From assembly GCA_020635695.1 (NCBI GenBank), contig JACJZH010000007.1, positions 1 through 64,000 of the forward strand: a stretch of 64,000 nt of DNA, read 5' to 3'. Positions 27,389 through 35,985 of the stretch are shown here, in pieces (positions within the stretch are counted from its first letter, which is position 1; each line of letters starts with the position of its first letter). The notes under the pieces are model-generated. The model searched no databases, had not been told where the DNA came from, and worked only from the letters and a program-made list of their open reading frames with translations. A program made the position numbers and the translations under genes. This DNA is from Flavobacteriales bacterium (lineage in GTDB: Bacteria > Bacteroidota > Bacteroidia > Flavobacteriales_F > PHOS-HE28).

Positions 27389-28176
27389 TCCTTCCACTCC
27401 TCCGGCACCAGGCACACCGGGATCGGCTCCATCTTGTGGCGGTTGGCGGCGTGCAGGCGGTCGTAGATGGCCAGCACCTCGCGCTGGCGATCGGTGAGCT
27501 CGGTATGCCGGCCCACCCCCTTGGCGCGCATGGCCATGGCCCATTCCAGTTCGGGGTAGCTGGCGCCGATCTGGTCCTCGTCGGTGCGGGCATCGCCCCA
27601 GAGGCCGTCGGTGGGTGGCGCCTCCAGGATGCTTTCGATCACGCCCAGCTCACGGGCCACGGCGTACACCTCGGTCTTGGTCAGGTCGGCGATCGGGCTC
27701 AGGTCCACACCGCCGTCGCCGTACTTGGTGAAGAAGCCCACGCCGAAGTCCTCGACCTTGTTCCCCGTGCCGGCGACCAGGAACCGCAGCAACCCGGCGA
27801 AGTAGTAGAGCACCGTCATGCGCAAGCGGGCTCGGGTATTGGCCAGGCTCAATTCCATGCCGCCCTCATCGTCCTTGGGCAGGGCATCGACCAACTGGTC
27901 GAACACGGGTGTCAGTTGCACCACCTCCATGCGCACGTTCGGGTGCCGCTCGCGCAGCCAGGTGATGTGGTCCTGGGCGCGGGTCACCTGATCGAAGGCC
28001 TGGTGGATGGGCATCTCCACACACAGCGTGGCCAGTCCGGTCCGGGCGCAGAGCGCACTGGTGACGGCGCTGTCGATGCCGCCGCTCACGCCCACGACGA
28101 AACCCTTCTGCCCGGCCTGTTCGCAGTAGTCCTTCAGCCAGGTGGTGATGTGCTCGATGACCTTGTTCGCTTGCAT
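27385..28176 (-). CDS. nadE: NH3-dependent NAD+ synthetase
   Basis: A 263-residue single-domain NAD synthetase that amidates nicotinic acid adenine dinucleotide with ATP and ammonia. The PP-loop ATP motif SGGIDS is at residues 31-36. Other family elements are NTRARLRMTVLYYFA, GTGNKVEDFGVGFFTKYGDGG and LSPIADLTKTEVYAVARELG. No glutaminase domain is present. The gene ends inside a REP repeat. nadE next to gldB/gldC is a recurrent arrangement in Flavobacteriia, which supports the taxonomic reading. Confidence 0.96.
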   Translation of the reverse strand: MQANKVIEHITTWLKDYCEQAGQKGFVVGVSGGIDSAVTSALCARTGLATLCVEMPIHQAFDQVTRAQDHITWLRERHPNVRMEVVQLTPVFDQLVDALPKDDEGGMELSLANTRARLRMTVLYYFAGLLRFLVAGTGNKVEDFGVGFFTKYGDGGVDLSPIADLTKTEVYAVARELGVIESILEAPPTDGLWGDARTDEDQIGASYPELEWAMAMRAKGVGRHTELTDRQREVLAIYDRLHAANRHKMEPIPVCLVPEEWKD

Positions 28177-28242
28177 GTCGGGTGTGGAATGAAGAAGCCC
28201 CGCGAAGGTCCGCAGGGCTTCCGAAAGGGTCCATGATCCGGA

Positions 28243-28983
28243 TCAGAAGAACACGCCGAGGGTGAGCTCGATGTAGTCGCTGTAGACCTTCGCCTTCTTC
28301 CCGTTGAACTCCACGTCGTTCAGGATGTTCGTGAAGCTGTTGTTGTAGGTGATGCCGGCCAGCACGGAGGTGGTCCCGGCGAAGTTGTACTCCAGCCCGC
28401 CGCCGATGATCAGCCCCGCCTTGAAGACGTTGATGTCGTCCTTGATGTCCTCGTCCTCGAGCGTCTCGAACGACTCCACGAAGGCCTCGCCCGGCGGGTC
28501 GAAGTACACCGGTCGCGTCAGGTCCGCCTTGGCGCGGATGTTGAATGCCGCGGAGAAGCCGATCTGCCCGTAGTAGCGGATGTACCCGATCTCCGAGGTC
28601 ATCAGTTTCATGGTGAGCGGCAGTTCCACGTAACGCAGCTTCACCGTGTTCTCCAACGTGGTGGTCTTCTCGGGATTGGCGGGTGCGTCGGTATAGGTGA
28701 AGTCCACCGTATAGCCGCCGCCCTGATTGTACAGGAACAGGCCCGTGGCGAAGCGGTAGTTGCCGTTCTGCCCCACCGGGAACTCGGTGAGCAGGCCGAA
28801 GGAATAGCCCAGGCGCGTGCCGTCGCTCTCGATGCCCTTGCTGTCCGGCCGGAGCCAACCCAGGTTGGGGGAGAGCTTCAGGCCGAAGCGCACACCCTCG
28901 GAGTCCTGTGCCCGGGCGCTGCCCAGGACGGCCACGGCCAGCACGGCCGCCGCGATACCCTTCTTCATAGTTTTGGCGTTCAT
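28243..28983 (-). CDS. PorT-like outer-membrane beta-barrel protein
   Basis: A 246-residue protein with a signal peptide (MKKGIAAAVLAVAVLGSARAQ) followed by an 8-10-stranded beta-barrel pattern (GVRFGLKLSPNLGW, LGYSFGLLTEFPVG, RFATGLFLYNQGGGYTVDF, VKLRYVELPLTMKL) and a C-terminal strand ending in Phe (IELTLGVFF), typical of outer-membrane barrels. It belongs to the PorT/porin-like family of Bacteroidota. The start at 28983 (MNAKTMKK) lies 12 bases after a TACCTTTG box. It shares the CATG at 28981-28984 with the opposite-strand gldB start. Confidence 0.82.
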   Translation of the reverse strand: MNAKTMKKGIAAAVLAVAVLGSARAQDSEGVRFGLKLSPNLGWLRPDSKGIESDGTRLGYSFGLLTEFPVGQNGNYRFATGLFLYNQGGGYTVDFTYTDAPANPEKTTTLENTVKLRYVELPLTMKLMTSEIGYIRYYGQIGFSAAFNIRAKADLTRPVYFDPPGEAFVESFETLEDEDIKDDINVFKAGLIIGGGLEYNFAGTTSVLAGITYNNSFTNILNDVEFNGKKAKVYSDYIELTLGVFF

Positions 28984-30001
28984 GGTGGAGGTGGTCAAAG
29001 GTAGCTGCACGGTCCGGAGCTTCTCAAAGGCCGTGCCGTTCCTGGCCGCGCTGCTCTTCGCGCGCTGTGGAGGAGGTCCCGGCAGCATCGATCCCGAAGG
29101 CGTGGAGGTGGACCTGCCCATCGGCCGGTTGGACCGCTCCATCTTCGAGACGTTCGGTCCCGGAGGCAGCGGCGACGACCGTGCCCTGCGTGCGGAGTAC
29201 GGCACCTTCTACACCCTGTACGTGGAGGACATCCTGCAGGCGGCCCCGGTCGACGATCCGCGTCTGCCATTGGCGCTCGGTGGCTTCGCGGGCAACCCGG
29301 ACTGGCGCAGCACGCAGGAGGCCGCCGAGGCCGCCCTGGGTGATCTGTCCGGACAACGGAAGGACTTCGAGGAGGCATTCGCCCGGCTGAAGGCCGTGTT
29401 CCCGGACCGCATCACGCCCAGCCTGGTGGCCTACAACTCAGGCTACAACTATGGCATCTATCCGACGGACAGCGTGCTCGGCTTCGGGGTGGAATGGTTC
29501 ATCGGAGCGGACCATCCGGTGATCGGCATGCTGGCGCCTGAGCGTTTTCCGCGCTACCTGAAGGACCGCATGCGTCCGGAGCTGCTGGTGCCCAGCGTGG
29601 TGAAGGGCTGGCTGATGGTGCACTACATGCCGGAGACCACCGGCGACGATCTGCTGACCCACCTGGTGCAGACCGGCAAGGCCATGGCCCTGCTGGACGT
29701 GCTGCTGCCCGATACGCCCAGCGACCTGAAGTTCGCGTTCACCCAGGAGCAGCTCAGCTGGTGCGAGGCCAACGAGTTCCGCATGTGGCGGGAACTGGTG
29801 GACAACGAACTGCTCTTCAGCGACTCCTTCGAGGACATCGGCCGCATCATGAACGATGGTCCCTTCACGCCCGGCTTCCCTCGGGAAAGCCCCGGCCACG
29901 TGGGCGAATGGATCGGCTGGCGCATGGTGCGCGCCTACCTGGATGAGCATCCGGACACCTCCTGGCCCGACCTGCTCGCGGTGGATCCCAGTCCGTGTTG
30001 A
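28982..30001 (+). CDS. gldB: Gliding motility lipoprotein GldB
   Basis: A 339-residue lipoprotein (Cys near residue 29 in LLFARCGGG) needed for gliding and T9SS function in Flavobacteriia. The body has the GldB-like order: VEVDLPIGRLDRSIF, FYTLYVEDIL, FPDRITPSLVAYNSGYNYGIYP, GFGVEWFIGADHPV, and a closing PGHVGEWIGWRMVRAYL. Identification rests on this pattern and on the order nadE-gldB-gldC-ysxC-hydrolase-mraZ, which is typical of the group. ATG 28982 gives a conventional signal peptide; the in-frame GTG at 29033 would give a very short one. No promoter box is obvious. Confidence 0.82.
   Translation: MVEVVKGSCTVRSFSKAVPFLAALLFARCGGGPGSIDPEGVEVDLPIGRLDRSIFETFGPGGSGDDRALRAEYGTFYTLYVEDILQAAPVDDPRLPLALGGFAGNPDWRSTQEAAEAALGDLSGQRKDFEEAFARLKAVFPDRITPSLVAYNSGYNYGIYPTDSVLGFGVEWFIGADHPVIGMLAPERFPRYLKDRMRPELLVPSVVKGWLMVHYMPETTGDDLLTHLVQTGKAMALLDVLLPDTPSDLKFAFTQEQLSWCEANEFRMWRELVDNELLFSDSFEDIGRIMNDGPFTPGFPRESPGHVGEWIGWRMVRAYLDEHPDTSWPDLLAVDPSPC
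28996..29003 (-). promoter_or_regulatory. -7 promoter box TACCTTTG for the porin-like gene
   Basis: A minus-strand TACCTTTG, 12 bases before the ATG at 28983. It lies inside the 5' coding region of gldB on the other strand. Confidence 0.55.
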
Positions 30002-30026
30002 AGAGCTACAAACCCCGTTGAACCTC

Positions 30027-30365
30027 ATGTCCGAGCGCACATCGCAGATCCGTTTCAACGTCCGGCTGGACGAGAACCACGTTCCCGAGCGGATCGACTG
30101 GGAGGCCGATGACGGCGGTTCCGGCAGCTGCTCGGCCTCGCTGCTGCTGAGCCTGTGGGACGCGCAGGAGCGCAACACCATGCGCATCGATCTCTGGACG
30201 AAGGAGCTGCCGGTGGAGGAGATGAAGGCCTTCTTCCACCAGAACATCCTGACCATGGCGGACACCTTCGAGCGCGCCACCGGCGAGCGGGAGATGGCCG
30301 CGCACATGCGGGCCTTCGGGCACTACTTCGGCGAGGAGATGCTCGGCATCAAGCCCGAGGAATGA
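30027..30365 (+). CDS. gldC: Gliding motility protein GldC
   Basis: A 112-residue soluble protein matching GldC: SQIRFNVRLDENHVPERIDWEADD, then LLSLWDAQERNTMRIDLWTKELPVEEMKAFFHQ and MADTFERATGE. GldC is a small cytoplasmic partner encoded after gldB in gliding and T9SS-containing Bacteroidota; its exact activity is unknown. The gene is 25 bases behind gldB and convergent with ysxC, 3 bases apart. Confidence 0.87.
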   Translation: MSERTSQIRFNVRLDENHVPERIDWEADDGGSGSCSASLLLSLWDAQERNTMRIDLWTKELPVEEMKAFFHQNILTMADTFERATGEREMAAHMRAFGHYFGEEMLGIKPEE

Positions 30366-30368
30366 CGA

Positions 30369-31004
30369 TCAGGCGTTGGCGGGCGGGGGCATGAAGTCCG
30401 CGTTCACCGAGTCGATGAACTCCAGGAGCTCCTCGCGCCCCTTGCCCGTTTCCGAGCTGGTGATGAAGAGCTGCGGGGGCTCCGTCCAGGTCTGCTTCAA
30501 CAGCCTTCGGTAGGCCGCCACGTGGCTCACCGCCTTCGGTTGGGACAGCTTGTCGCTCTTGGTGAAGACGATGACGAAGGGCACGCCGTTCTCTCCGAGC
30601 CAATGCATCATGTCCAGGTCGTTGCGCTGCGGTTCCAACCGGACGTCCACGAGCAGGAACACGCACTGCAGGTTGGTGCGTCCCAGCAGATAGGCGTCGA
30701 TCATCTTCCGCCAGGCCTCGCGTTCGCTCTTCGGCACCTTCGCGAAGCCATATCCGGGCAGGTCGGCGAGCAGCCAGGGCCGATCCTCGGTGCGGTCGGG
30801 GCGGACCAGGAAGTGCTCCACGTTGCGGGTGCGGCCGGGGGTGTTGCTCACGCGTGCCAGCTTGCGCTGCCCCACCAGGCGGTTGATCAGCGAGCTCTTG
30901 CCCACGTTGCTGCGTCCGATGAAGGCGTACTCCGGACGGTCGGGGGCGGGCCAGTGCTTGGCGCTCCGCCCGCTGCCCAGGTGCTCAGCCCGCAGCGTGC
31001 GCAT
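30369..31004 (-). CDS. ysxC: Ribosome biogenesis GTPase YsxC/YihA (EngB)
   Basis: A 211-residue TRAFAC GTPase used in late 50S assembly. G1 is GRSNVGKSS (residues 30-38), G2 is in NTPGRTRNVE, G3 is DLPGYG, and G4 is TKSDKL. Length and motif spacing match EngB. The ATG at 31004 gives MRTLRAEHLG and overlaps the 3' end of the upstream hydrolase gene by 20 bases, so the two are likely one transcript. Confidence 0.95.
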   Translation of the reverse strand: MRTLRAEHLGSGRSAKHWPAPDRPEYAFIGRSNVGKSSLINRLVGQRKLARVSNTPGRTRNVEHFLVRPDRTEDRPWLLADLPGYGFAKVPKSEREAWRKMIDAYLLGRTNLQCVFLLVDVRLEPQRNDLDMMHWLGENGVPFVIVFTKSDKLSQPKAVSHVAAYRRLLKQTWTEPPQLFITSSETGKGREELLEFIDSVNADFMPPPANA

Positions 31005-31780
31005 GTCCGGCGGAGGAGGGGCCCAGCGTGCGTTCGAGCCAGGTCCCGAGCAACGCGTTGAACTGCTCGGGCTGCTCCATCATCGGGGCATGCGCACAGG
31101 CGTCGATCCAATGCAGTTCGCTGTGGGGGAGCAGTGCATGGAACTCCTCGGCCACCTCGGGTGGTGTGATGGTGTCCTGCCGGCCCCAGATCAGGCACAC
31201 CGGCATGGTCATCTTCGGAAGCTCCTTGGCCATGTTGTGGCGGATCGCGCTCTTGGCCAGCGAAAGGATGCGGATCAACCGGCCCTTGTCGTTCACCGTC
31301 TCGTAGCATTCCTCCACCAGTTCATCGGTGGCGAACTTCGGGTCGTGGAAGGTGAGGGCCACCTTCCTCCGGATGAACTCCTTGTCCTCGCGACGGGGAA
31401 AGCTCCCTCCGAAGGCGTTCTCGTAGAGTCCGCTGCTGGCGGTGAGCACCATGGCCTTCACCCGTTCGGGGTGGCGGCTGGCGTAGACCAGGGCCACATG
31501 CCCGACCCAGCGAATTGCCCAGCAGGGTCACCTGGTCCCAACCCTTGTACAGGATGAAGCGGTGCAGGTGTTCGGCCAGCGCTCCCACGTTGGTGTTCAG
31601 CATGGGCATGGTGTACAAGGGCAGCATGGGGATCACCACCCGGTACCGCTTCGAGAAGTGCGCGAAGGTCTCCTCGAAGTTGCTCAAGGCGCCGAACAGG
31701 CCGTGCAGGAACACGACCACCGGGCCTTCCCCGGCCTCCACATAACGGAACTCTCCCTCCTCGCGCAGTCCTTCCTGCAT
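30985..31780 (-). CDS. Alpha/beta hydrolase (one frameshift)
   Basis: An alpha/beta-fold hydrolase of about 264 residues. The oxyanion loop is VVFLHGLFG. The nucleophile elbow is GNSLGGH once a frameshift is repaired: an extra C near 31505 turns GGTGGG into GGTCGGG. Later elements are PVCLIWGRQDTITPP (acid) and WIDACAHAPMMEQPEQF (His). These complete a Ser-Asp-His triad. This hydrolase between ysxC and mraZ is standard in Flavobacteriia; the substrate is unknown. ATG 31780 (MQEGLREEGEF) was chosen because a promoter box lies 17 bases upstream. Confidence 0.85.
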
Positions 31781-31797
31781 GGCTTGGCAGCTTCCTT

Positions 31798-31805
31798 CAA
31801 AGGTA
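31798..31805 (-). promoter_or_regulatory. -7 promoter box TACCTTTG for the alpha/beta hydrolase
   Basis: A minus-strand TACCTTTG, 17 bases before the ATG at 31780. Probably drives the hydrolase-ysxC transcript. Confidence 0.55.
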
Positions 31806-31938
31806 GTCAAGCCCGCCCACCCGGCGATCGGTGCTCCACGATCGGTGGTGGATGAAGAGGTCCACGGGCAGGTCGTGGCAGCCCCTGGTCGGACCAGCTT
31901 CGGACCGGACCGCAGGACCCACGACGGTGTTCATGACT

Positions 31939-31953
31939 CCCACTTCCTCCCAC
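31939..31953 (-). promoter_or_regulatory. Second, inverted MraZ-box cluster (GTGGG-N5-GTGGG)
   Basis: On the minus strand two GTGGG boxes occur with the exact 10-base periodicity of MraZ operators. They face the hydrolase side, about 95 bases from the main cluster. Confidence 0.45.
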
Positions 31954-32046
31954 TCTGGCATTCGGCTTGGACTAGCTGAAAATGCTGGGCATTGGTAACA
32001 ATTGCGCATCTTCGGCGTTCCAAAGTTATCAACAAGGAGTAAAAAA

Positions 32047-32071
32047 GTGGGAGTAAGTGGCTGAAAGTGGG
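32047..32071 (+). promoter_or_regulatory. MraZ operator: three boxes with 10-base spacing
   Basis: GTGGG, GTGGC and GTGGG are each separated by 5 bases, immediately upstream of the mraZ promoter box. MraZ is known to bind such GTGGG direct repeats and repress its own division operon. Here the boxes would cover the region just before the -7 box at 32082. Confidence 0.8.
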
Positions 32072-32081
32072 AGGTTTCCTC

Positions 32082-32089
32082 TACTTTCG
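32082..32089 (+). promoter_or_regulatory. -7-like promoter box TACTTTCG of the division cluster
   Basis: A TAnnTTCG variant box 11 bases after the last MraZ box and 25 bases before the mraZ ATG. Likely start of the long dcw transcript. Confidence 0.5.
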
Positions 32090-32114
32090 CCTCTGTCTCG
32101 CGCACGCATGTCCG

Positions 32115-32579
32115 ATGCTGAACCTGTTGGGGGAATACGATCTGCGGCTGGATGCCAAGGGAAGGCTGGTCCTTCCCAGTGGGCTGAAGAAGCAGCTCGG
32201 TGGCGCCCTGGCGGACGGCTTCGTGATGAACCGCGACGTGTTCAAGCCCTGCCTGGTGCTCTATCCGCAGCAGGAGTGGGAACGCACGCAGTCCATGATG
32301 CGCCGCCTGAACCGGTTCGTGGAGCGGAACATGGAGTTCATCCGCCGCTTCATGAACGGAGCCACCCAGGTGGAGCTGGACGGCAGCGGACGGCTGCTGC
32401 TGCCCAAGCCCCTGGCCACCCATGCCGGCATCGGCAAGGAGGTGAAGCTGGTGGGCATGATGGACCGCATCGAGGTGTGGAGCAAGGAGCGGCATGCGGA
32501 CATGATGCGCGAGGACGTGGACCTCACCGCCCTGGCCGAGGAGGTCATGGGCAGCCTGGGCAATGCTGATGGCGAGTGA
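32115..32579 (+). CDS. mraZ: Division/cell wall cluster transcriptional regulator MraZ
   Basis: A 154-residue protein with two tandem SpoVT/AbrB-type swapped-hairpin domains, each with the DxxGRLxLP signature: LDAKGRLVLPSGLK near residue 12 and LDGSGRLLLPKPLA near residue 95. MraZ binds GTGGG repeats at its own promoter, which are present upstream. ATG 32115 (MLNLLGEYDL) fits the family N-terminus; the earlier in-frame codon and the nearby out-of-frame ATG at 32108 do not. The gene overlaps rsmH. Confidence 0.95.
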   Translation: MLNLLGEYDLRLDAKGRLVLPSGLKKQLGGALADGFVMNRDVFKPCLVLYPQQEWERTQSMMRRLNRFVERNMEFIRRFMNGATQVELDGSGRLLLPKPLATHAGIGKEVKLVGMMDRIEVWSKERHADMMREDVDLTALAEEVMGSLGNADGE

Positions 32580-33475
32580 GTACCACGCTCCCGTTCTTTT
32601 ACATGACTGCATCGAAGGCCTGAACATCCGCCCCGACGGCGTCTACGTCGACGTCACCTTCGGAGGCGGAGGCCACAGCAGGGCCATCCTGGAGAAGCTC
32701 GGTCCGCAGGGACGCCTCGTGGCGTTCGACCGCGACGCCGATGCCGCCGCCAACGTGCCCGACGACCCGCGCTTCACGCTGGTGCGCTCGGACTTCCGGT
32801 GGATCCGCAATCCACCTGCGCTACCTGGACGCGCTCCCGGTGAACGGCCTGCTCGCCGACCTCGGGGTCAGCAGCCACCAGTTCGACGCCGGGCCACGCG
32901 GCTTCAGCTTCCGCTTCGACGGACCGCTGGACATGCGCATGGACCGGCGGGCACCGCGCACCGCGGCCGACCTGGTGAACACGCTGGCGGAACCAGAGCT
33001 CGCCGCCCTGCTGAAGCGCTACGGTGAGCTACGTGACGCCCGCCGGGTGGCCCGCTCACTGGTCCAGGCACGTGCCGTGCATCGCATGGCCACCACCACG
33101 CAGCTGGTGGAAGCGCTGAAGCCGGTGACCCCGAAGCGCGACGCGAGCGGCTTCCTGGCGCAGGTGTTCCAGGCCCTGCGGATCGCCGTGAACGACGAGC
33201 TGGGCTCGTTGGAGCGGCTGCTGGAGGAGAGCGCACGGATCATCACCCCCGGCGGAAGGTTGGTGGTGATGAGCTACCACTCCCTGGAGGACCGCCTGGT
33301 GAAGCATTGGATGCGCACCGGCGACCTGGAGGGGCGGGAGCACAAGGACCTCTACGGCAACCGCATCAGGCCCTTCGAACCGGTCAACAGCCGGGCCATC
33401 GTGCCCGCAGCAGAGGAAGTGGAACAGAACCCCCGGGCACGCAGCGCCCGGTTACGCATAGGAGAACGAACGTGA
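32563..33475 (+). CDS. rsmH: 16S rRNA (cytosine-1402-N4)-methyltransferase (one frameshift)
   Basis: An RsmH/MraW methyltransferase of about 303 residues. The SAM motif is VDVTFGGGGHSRAIL; after the break come LADLGVSSHQFD, GFSFRFDGPLDMRMD, VFQALRIAVNDEL and VVMSYHSLEDRLVK, all family signatures. The frame is lost near 32812, where AATCCACC should probably read AACCACC to give RNHLRYLDALP. The start is ATG 32563 or 32569 (MASEYHAPVL), both inside the end of mraZ. It modifies the ribosomal P site; the cluster position is conserved across bacteria. Confidence 0.93.
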
Positions 33476-33869
33476 GCAACAGGATCAGGAAGCAACAGGA
33501 GGAAGCCCCGGCGAAGGCCGGAAGGGTGGGGGGCGGCTGCCCCGCGCGTTGATCGCGATCCTCAACGGCTCCTTCCTGACCCGTGAACGCGTGCTGGCCA
33601 ACATGGGCTTCCTGCTCTTCGTGGCCGGCCTCATGCTGGTGCACATCGCCTACGGCTACTACACCGAACGCACCGTGCGCGACCTGCAGCGCACCGGCAC
33701 CGAGCTCCGCGAACTGCGGTCCGAGTACATCACGGTGCGGTCGCACCTGGAACGCACCGAGCAGCAGAGCCAGGTGGCTGAGGACATCGGAGGACTGGGC
33801 CTGCGGGAGAGCCGCGTGCCTCCCTACAAGATCAAGGTGGACCCGGACGAACTGGAACACCGGCCATGA
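33472..33869 (+). CDS. ftsL: FtsL-like cell division protein (one frameshift)
   Basis: A small bitopic protein of about 131 residues in the usual ftsL slot. The N-terminus is basic and cytoplasmic (VSNRIRKQQEEAPAK). A membrane helix NMGFLLFVAGLMLVHIAYGYY is followed by a coiled-coil (YYTERTVRDLQRTGTELRELRSEYITVRSHLE). A six-G run at 33528-33533 breaks the frame, so the part after it (GRLPRALIAILNGSFL) is read separately. The GTG start at 33472 overlaps the rsmH stop. FtsL recruits FtsI/FtsW with FtsQ in the divisome; assignment is by position and architecture. Confidence 0.8.
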
Positions 33870-35985
33870 GCGGCGACGAACAACGCACCATCCGCCTGCG
33901 CGTGGCCCTCGTCTACGCGGCCTTCGTGCTGTTCGCGCTCGCCGTCGTGGTGAAGCTGCTCACCATCCAGTTGGTGGAAGGCGAGCAGTGGATGGCCCGT
34001 GCCGAGCACGTGGCCACCGCCTACCGCACCGTGGCCCCCGACCGTGGCCACATCTACAGCGAGGACGGCCGCCTGCTGGCCACCAGCGTGCCCGAGTACG
34101 AGGTGCGCATGGACACCCGCGCCGATGGCCTCACCAAGGCCGTGCTCGATGAGCACCTCGATTCCCTCTGCTGGCACCTGGCCCGCCTCTTCCCCGAGCG
34201 CACGGCCAATACGTGGAAGCGCGAACTGCTCGACGCCCGAGCCCGGGGTGAACGCTACCACCTGCTGAAGCGCAAGGTGGACCACGACACCATGCGTGCC
34301 CTCAAGGACCTTCCGCTGTTCCGGATGGGTCGCTATACCAGCGGGCTCATCATCGAGAAGCGTACGGTACGCGTTCGTCCCTTCGGACGTCTGGCCGCAC
34401 GCAGCGTGGGTTACGTGCTGCGCGACAGCAGCGCGATCGGTCTGGAAGGGGGCTTCAACGAGGAACTGCGCGGGGTCACCGGCCGCCGTTTGGAACGCCG
34501 CCTGACCGGGGGGTGTGGATGCCCATCGAGGATGGCAACGGCACCGATCCCGTGCCGGGCAGCGACATCCACACGACCATCGACATCAACCTGCAGGACG
34601 TGGCGGACGCGGCCCTCGCGGCACAGCTGCGCAAGCATGGTGCGCATCACGGTACGGTGGTGGTCATGGAAGTGGCCACCGGTTACATCAAGGCCATCAG
34701 CAACCTGACGCGTACGGCGGACAGCACCTACGTGGAGGACCTGAACTATGCGGTGGGCACGATCAGCGAGCCCGGGTCCACGTTCAAGGTGGCCGCGCTC
34801 ATGGTGGGCATGGAGGACGGCCTGATCGACATCCACGACAGCGTGGACACCGAGGGTGGTCGCAAGCGCTACTACGACCGGATCATGCGTGACTCGCATG
34901 ACGGTGGCTACGGACGCATCACCGTACAGCGGGCCCTGGAGGTGAGCAGCAACACCGGCATCTCGGCGGTGGTGCACCGGGCCTACGACAAGGACCCACA
35001 GCGTTTCGTCGATGGCCTGCGAAAGCTGGGGCTTGACCGCCCGCTGGGCGTGCGGATCCCCGGCGAAGGCATTCCCATCCTGCGCAGCCCCGGTGATGAT
35101 GGATGGAGCGGCGTGAGCCTGCCCTGGATGAGCATCGGTTACGAGGTGGCCCTGACACCCCTTCAGACACTGGCCTTCTACAACGCGATCGCCAACGACG
35201 GCCGATTGATGCAGCCCCAGTTCGTGAGCCACCTGAGCCGCGATGGCCGGCTGGTGAAGCGGTGTGAACCGGTGGTGCTGAAGGAGCGCATCTGTTCGGC
35301 ACCCGTGTTGAAGGACGTGCGCGACATGCTGCGCGGCGTGGTCGATTCCGGTACGGCGATCAACCTGCGCGCGGCGCATTTCACCATCGCGGGCAAGACC
35401 GGCACCGCCCAGATCGCGCGGAACAAGGCCGGCTACAAGAGCGAGGGGGTGAGCTACCAGGCCAGCTTCGTGGGCTACTTCCCCGCCGAGGCGCCGAAGT
35501 ACAGCTGCATCGTGGTGGTGAACGGACCCACCACCTCGGGCTACTACGGCAACGTGGTGGCCGGTCCCATCTTCCGGGAGATCGCGGACAAGGTCCATGC
35601 CAACCGGTTGGAGCTCCAGCCTGACCTCGCATCACGTCACGAAGGTCCCGCGCGAACCCCCGTCTCCTTCAGTGGGAACGCCCACGACCTCTCCGTCGCC
35701 TTCGCCGGACTGCACGTGCCGGTGGACCTTGAAGGGGATGCCGAATGGGTGACCACCAGTGCCGCCGACACGGCGGTGGTGATGACGCCTCGTCGCATTC
35801 CGGGTGACGGCGAAGGGCGCATGCCCAACGTACTGGGCATGGGCCTGAGGGATGCGCTCTACATCCTCGAGAACCAGGGGCTCCACGTGCAGGTGAACGG
35901 TCACGGCATGGTGAAGCACCAGTCCCTTCAGCCTGGCGAGCCGATCCGCCGGGGCACCTCGGTCACCATTCAACTGACCACATGA
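33866..35985 (+). CDS. ftsI: Division-specific penicillin-binding protein with PASTA domain (one frameshift)
   Basis: A class B PBP (transpeptidase) of about 706 residues that cross-links septal peptidoglycan. It has an N-terminal membrane helix (LVYAAFVLFALAVVVKLL) and the dimerisation motif RGHIYSEDGRLLA. The catalytic motifs are SxxK in EPGSTFKVA, SxN in EVSSNTGIS, and KTG in IAGKTGTAQIA. The last 65 residues are a PASTA-type domain (MPNVLGMGLRDALYILENQG). The frame is lost at the G run 34508-34513; with seven Gs the chain reads LTGGVWMPIEDGNG. The start overlaps the ftsL end by four bases and the stop overlaps murE. Confidence 0.94.

Larger units (their letters stand above)
31806..32114. 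other. Regulatory spacer between the divergent hydrolase and mraZ genes
   Basis: About 310 bases without a recognised gene. It is AT-richer than its surroundings near 31970-32050. It holds the divergent promoters and two clusters of GTGGG repeats. One 45-codon minus-strand ORF (about 31934 to 31797) begins two bases after the first cluster; it matches no family I know and may be chance. Confidence 0.5.

Noticed and set aside
31806..32114. tRNA or riboswitch in the spacer before mraZ
   Set aside because: No cloverleaf or known riboswitch core was recognisable; the repeats fit MraZ boxes instead.
34508..34513. Programmed ribosomal frameshift in ftsI
   Set aside because: Homopolymer indels occur throughout the window, so an error is the simpler explanation.
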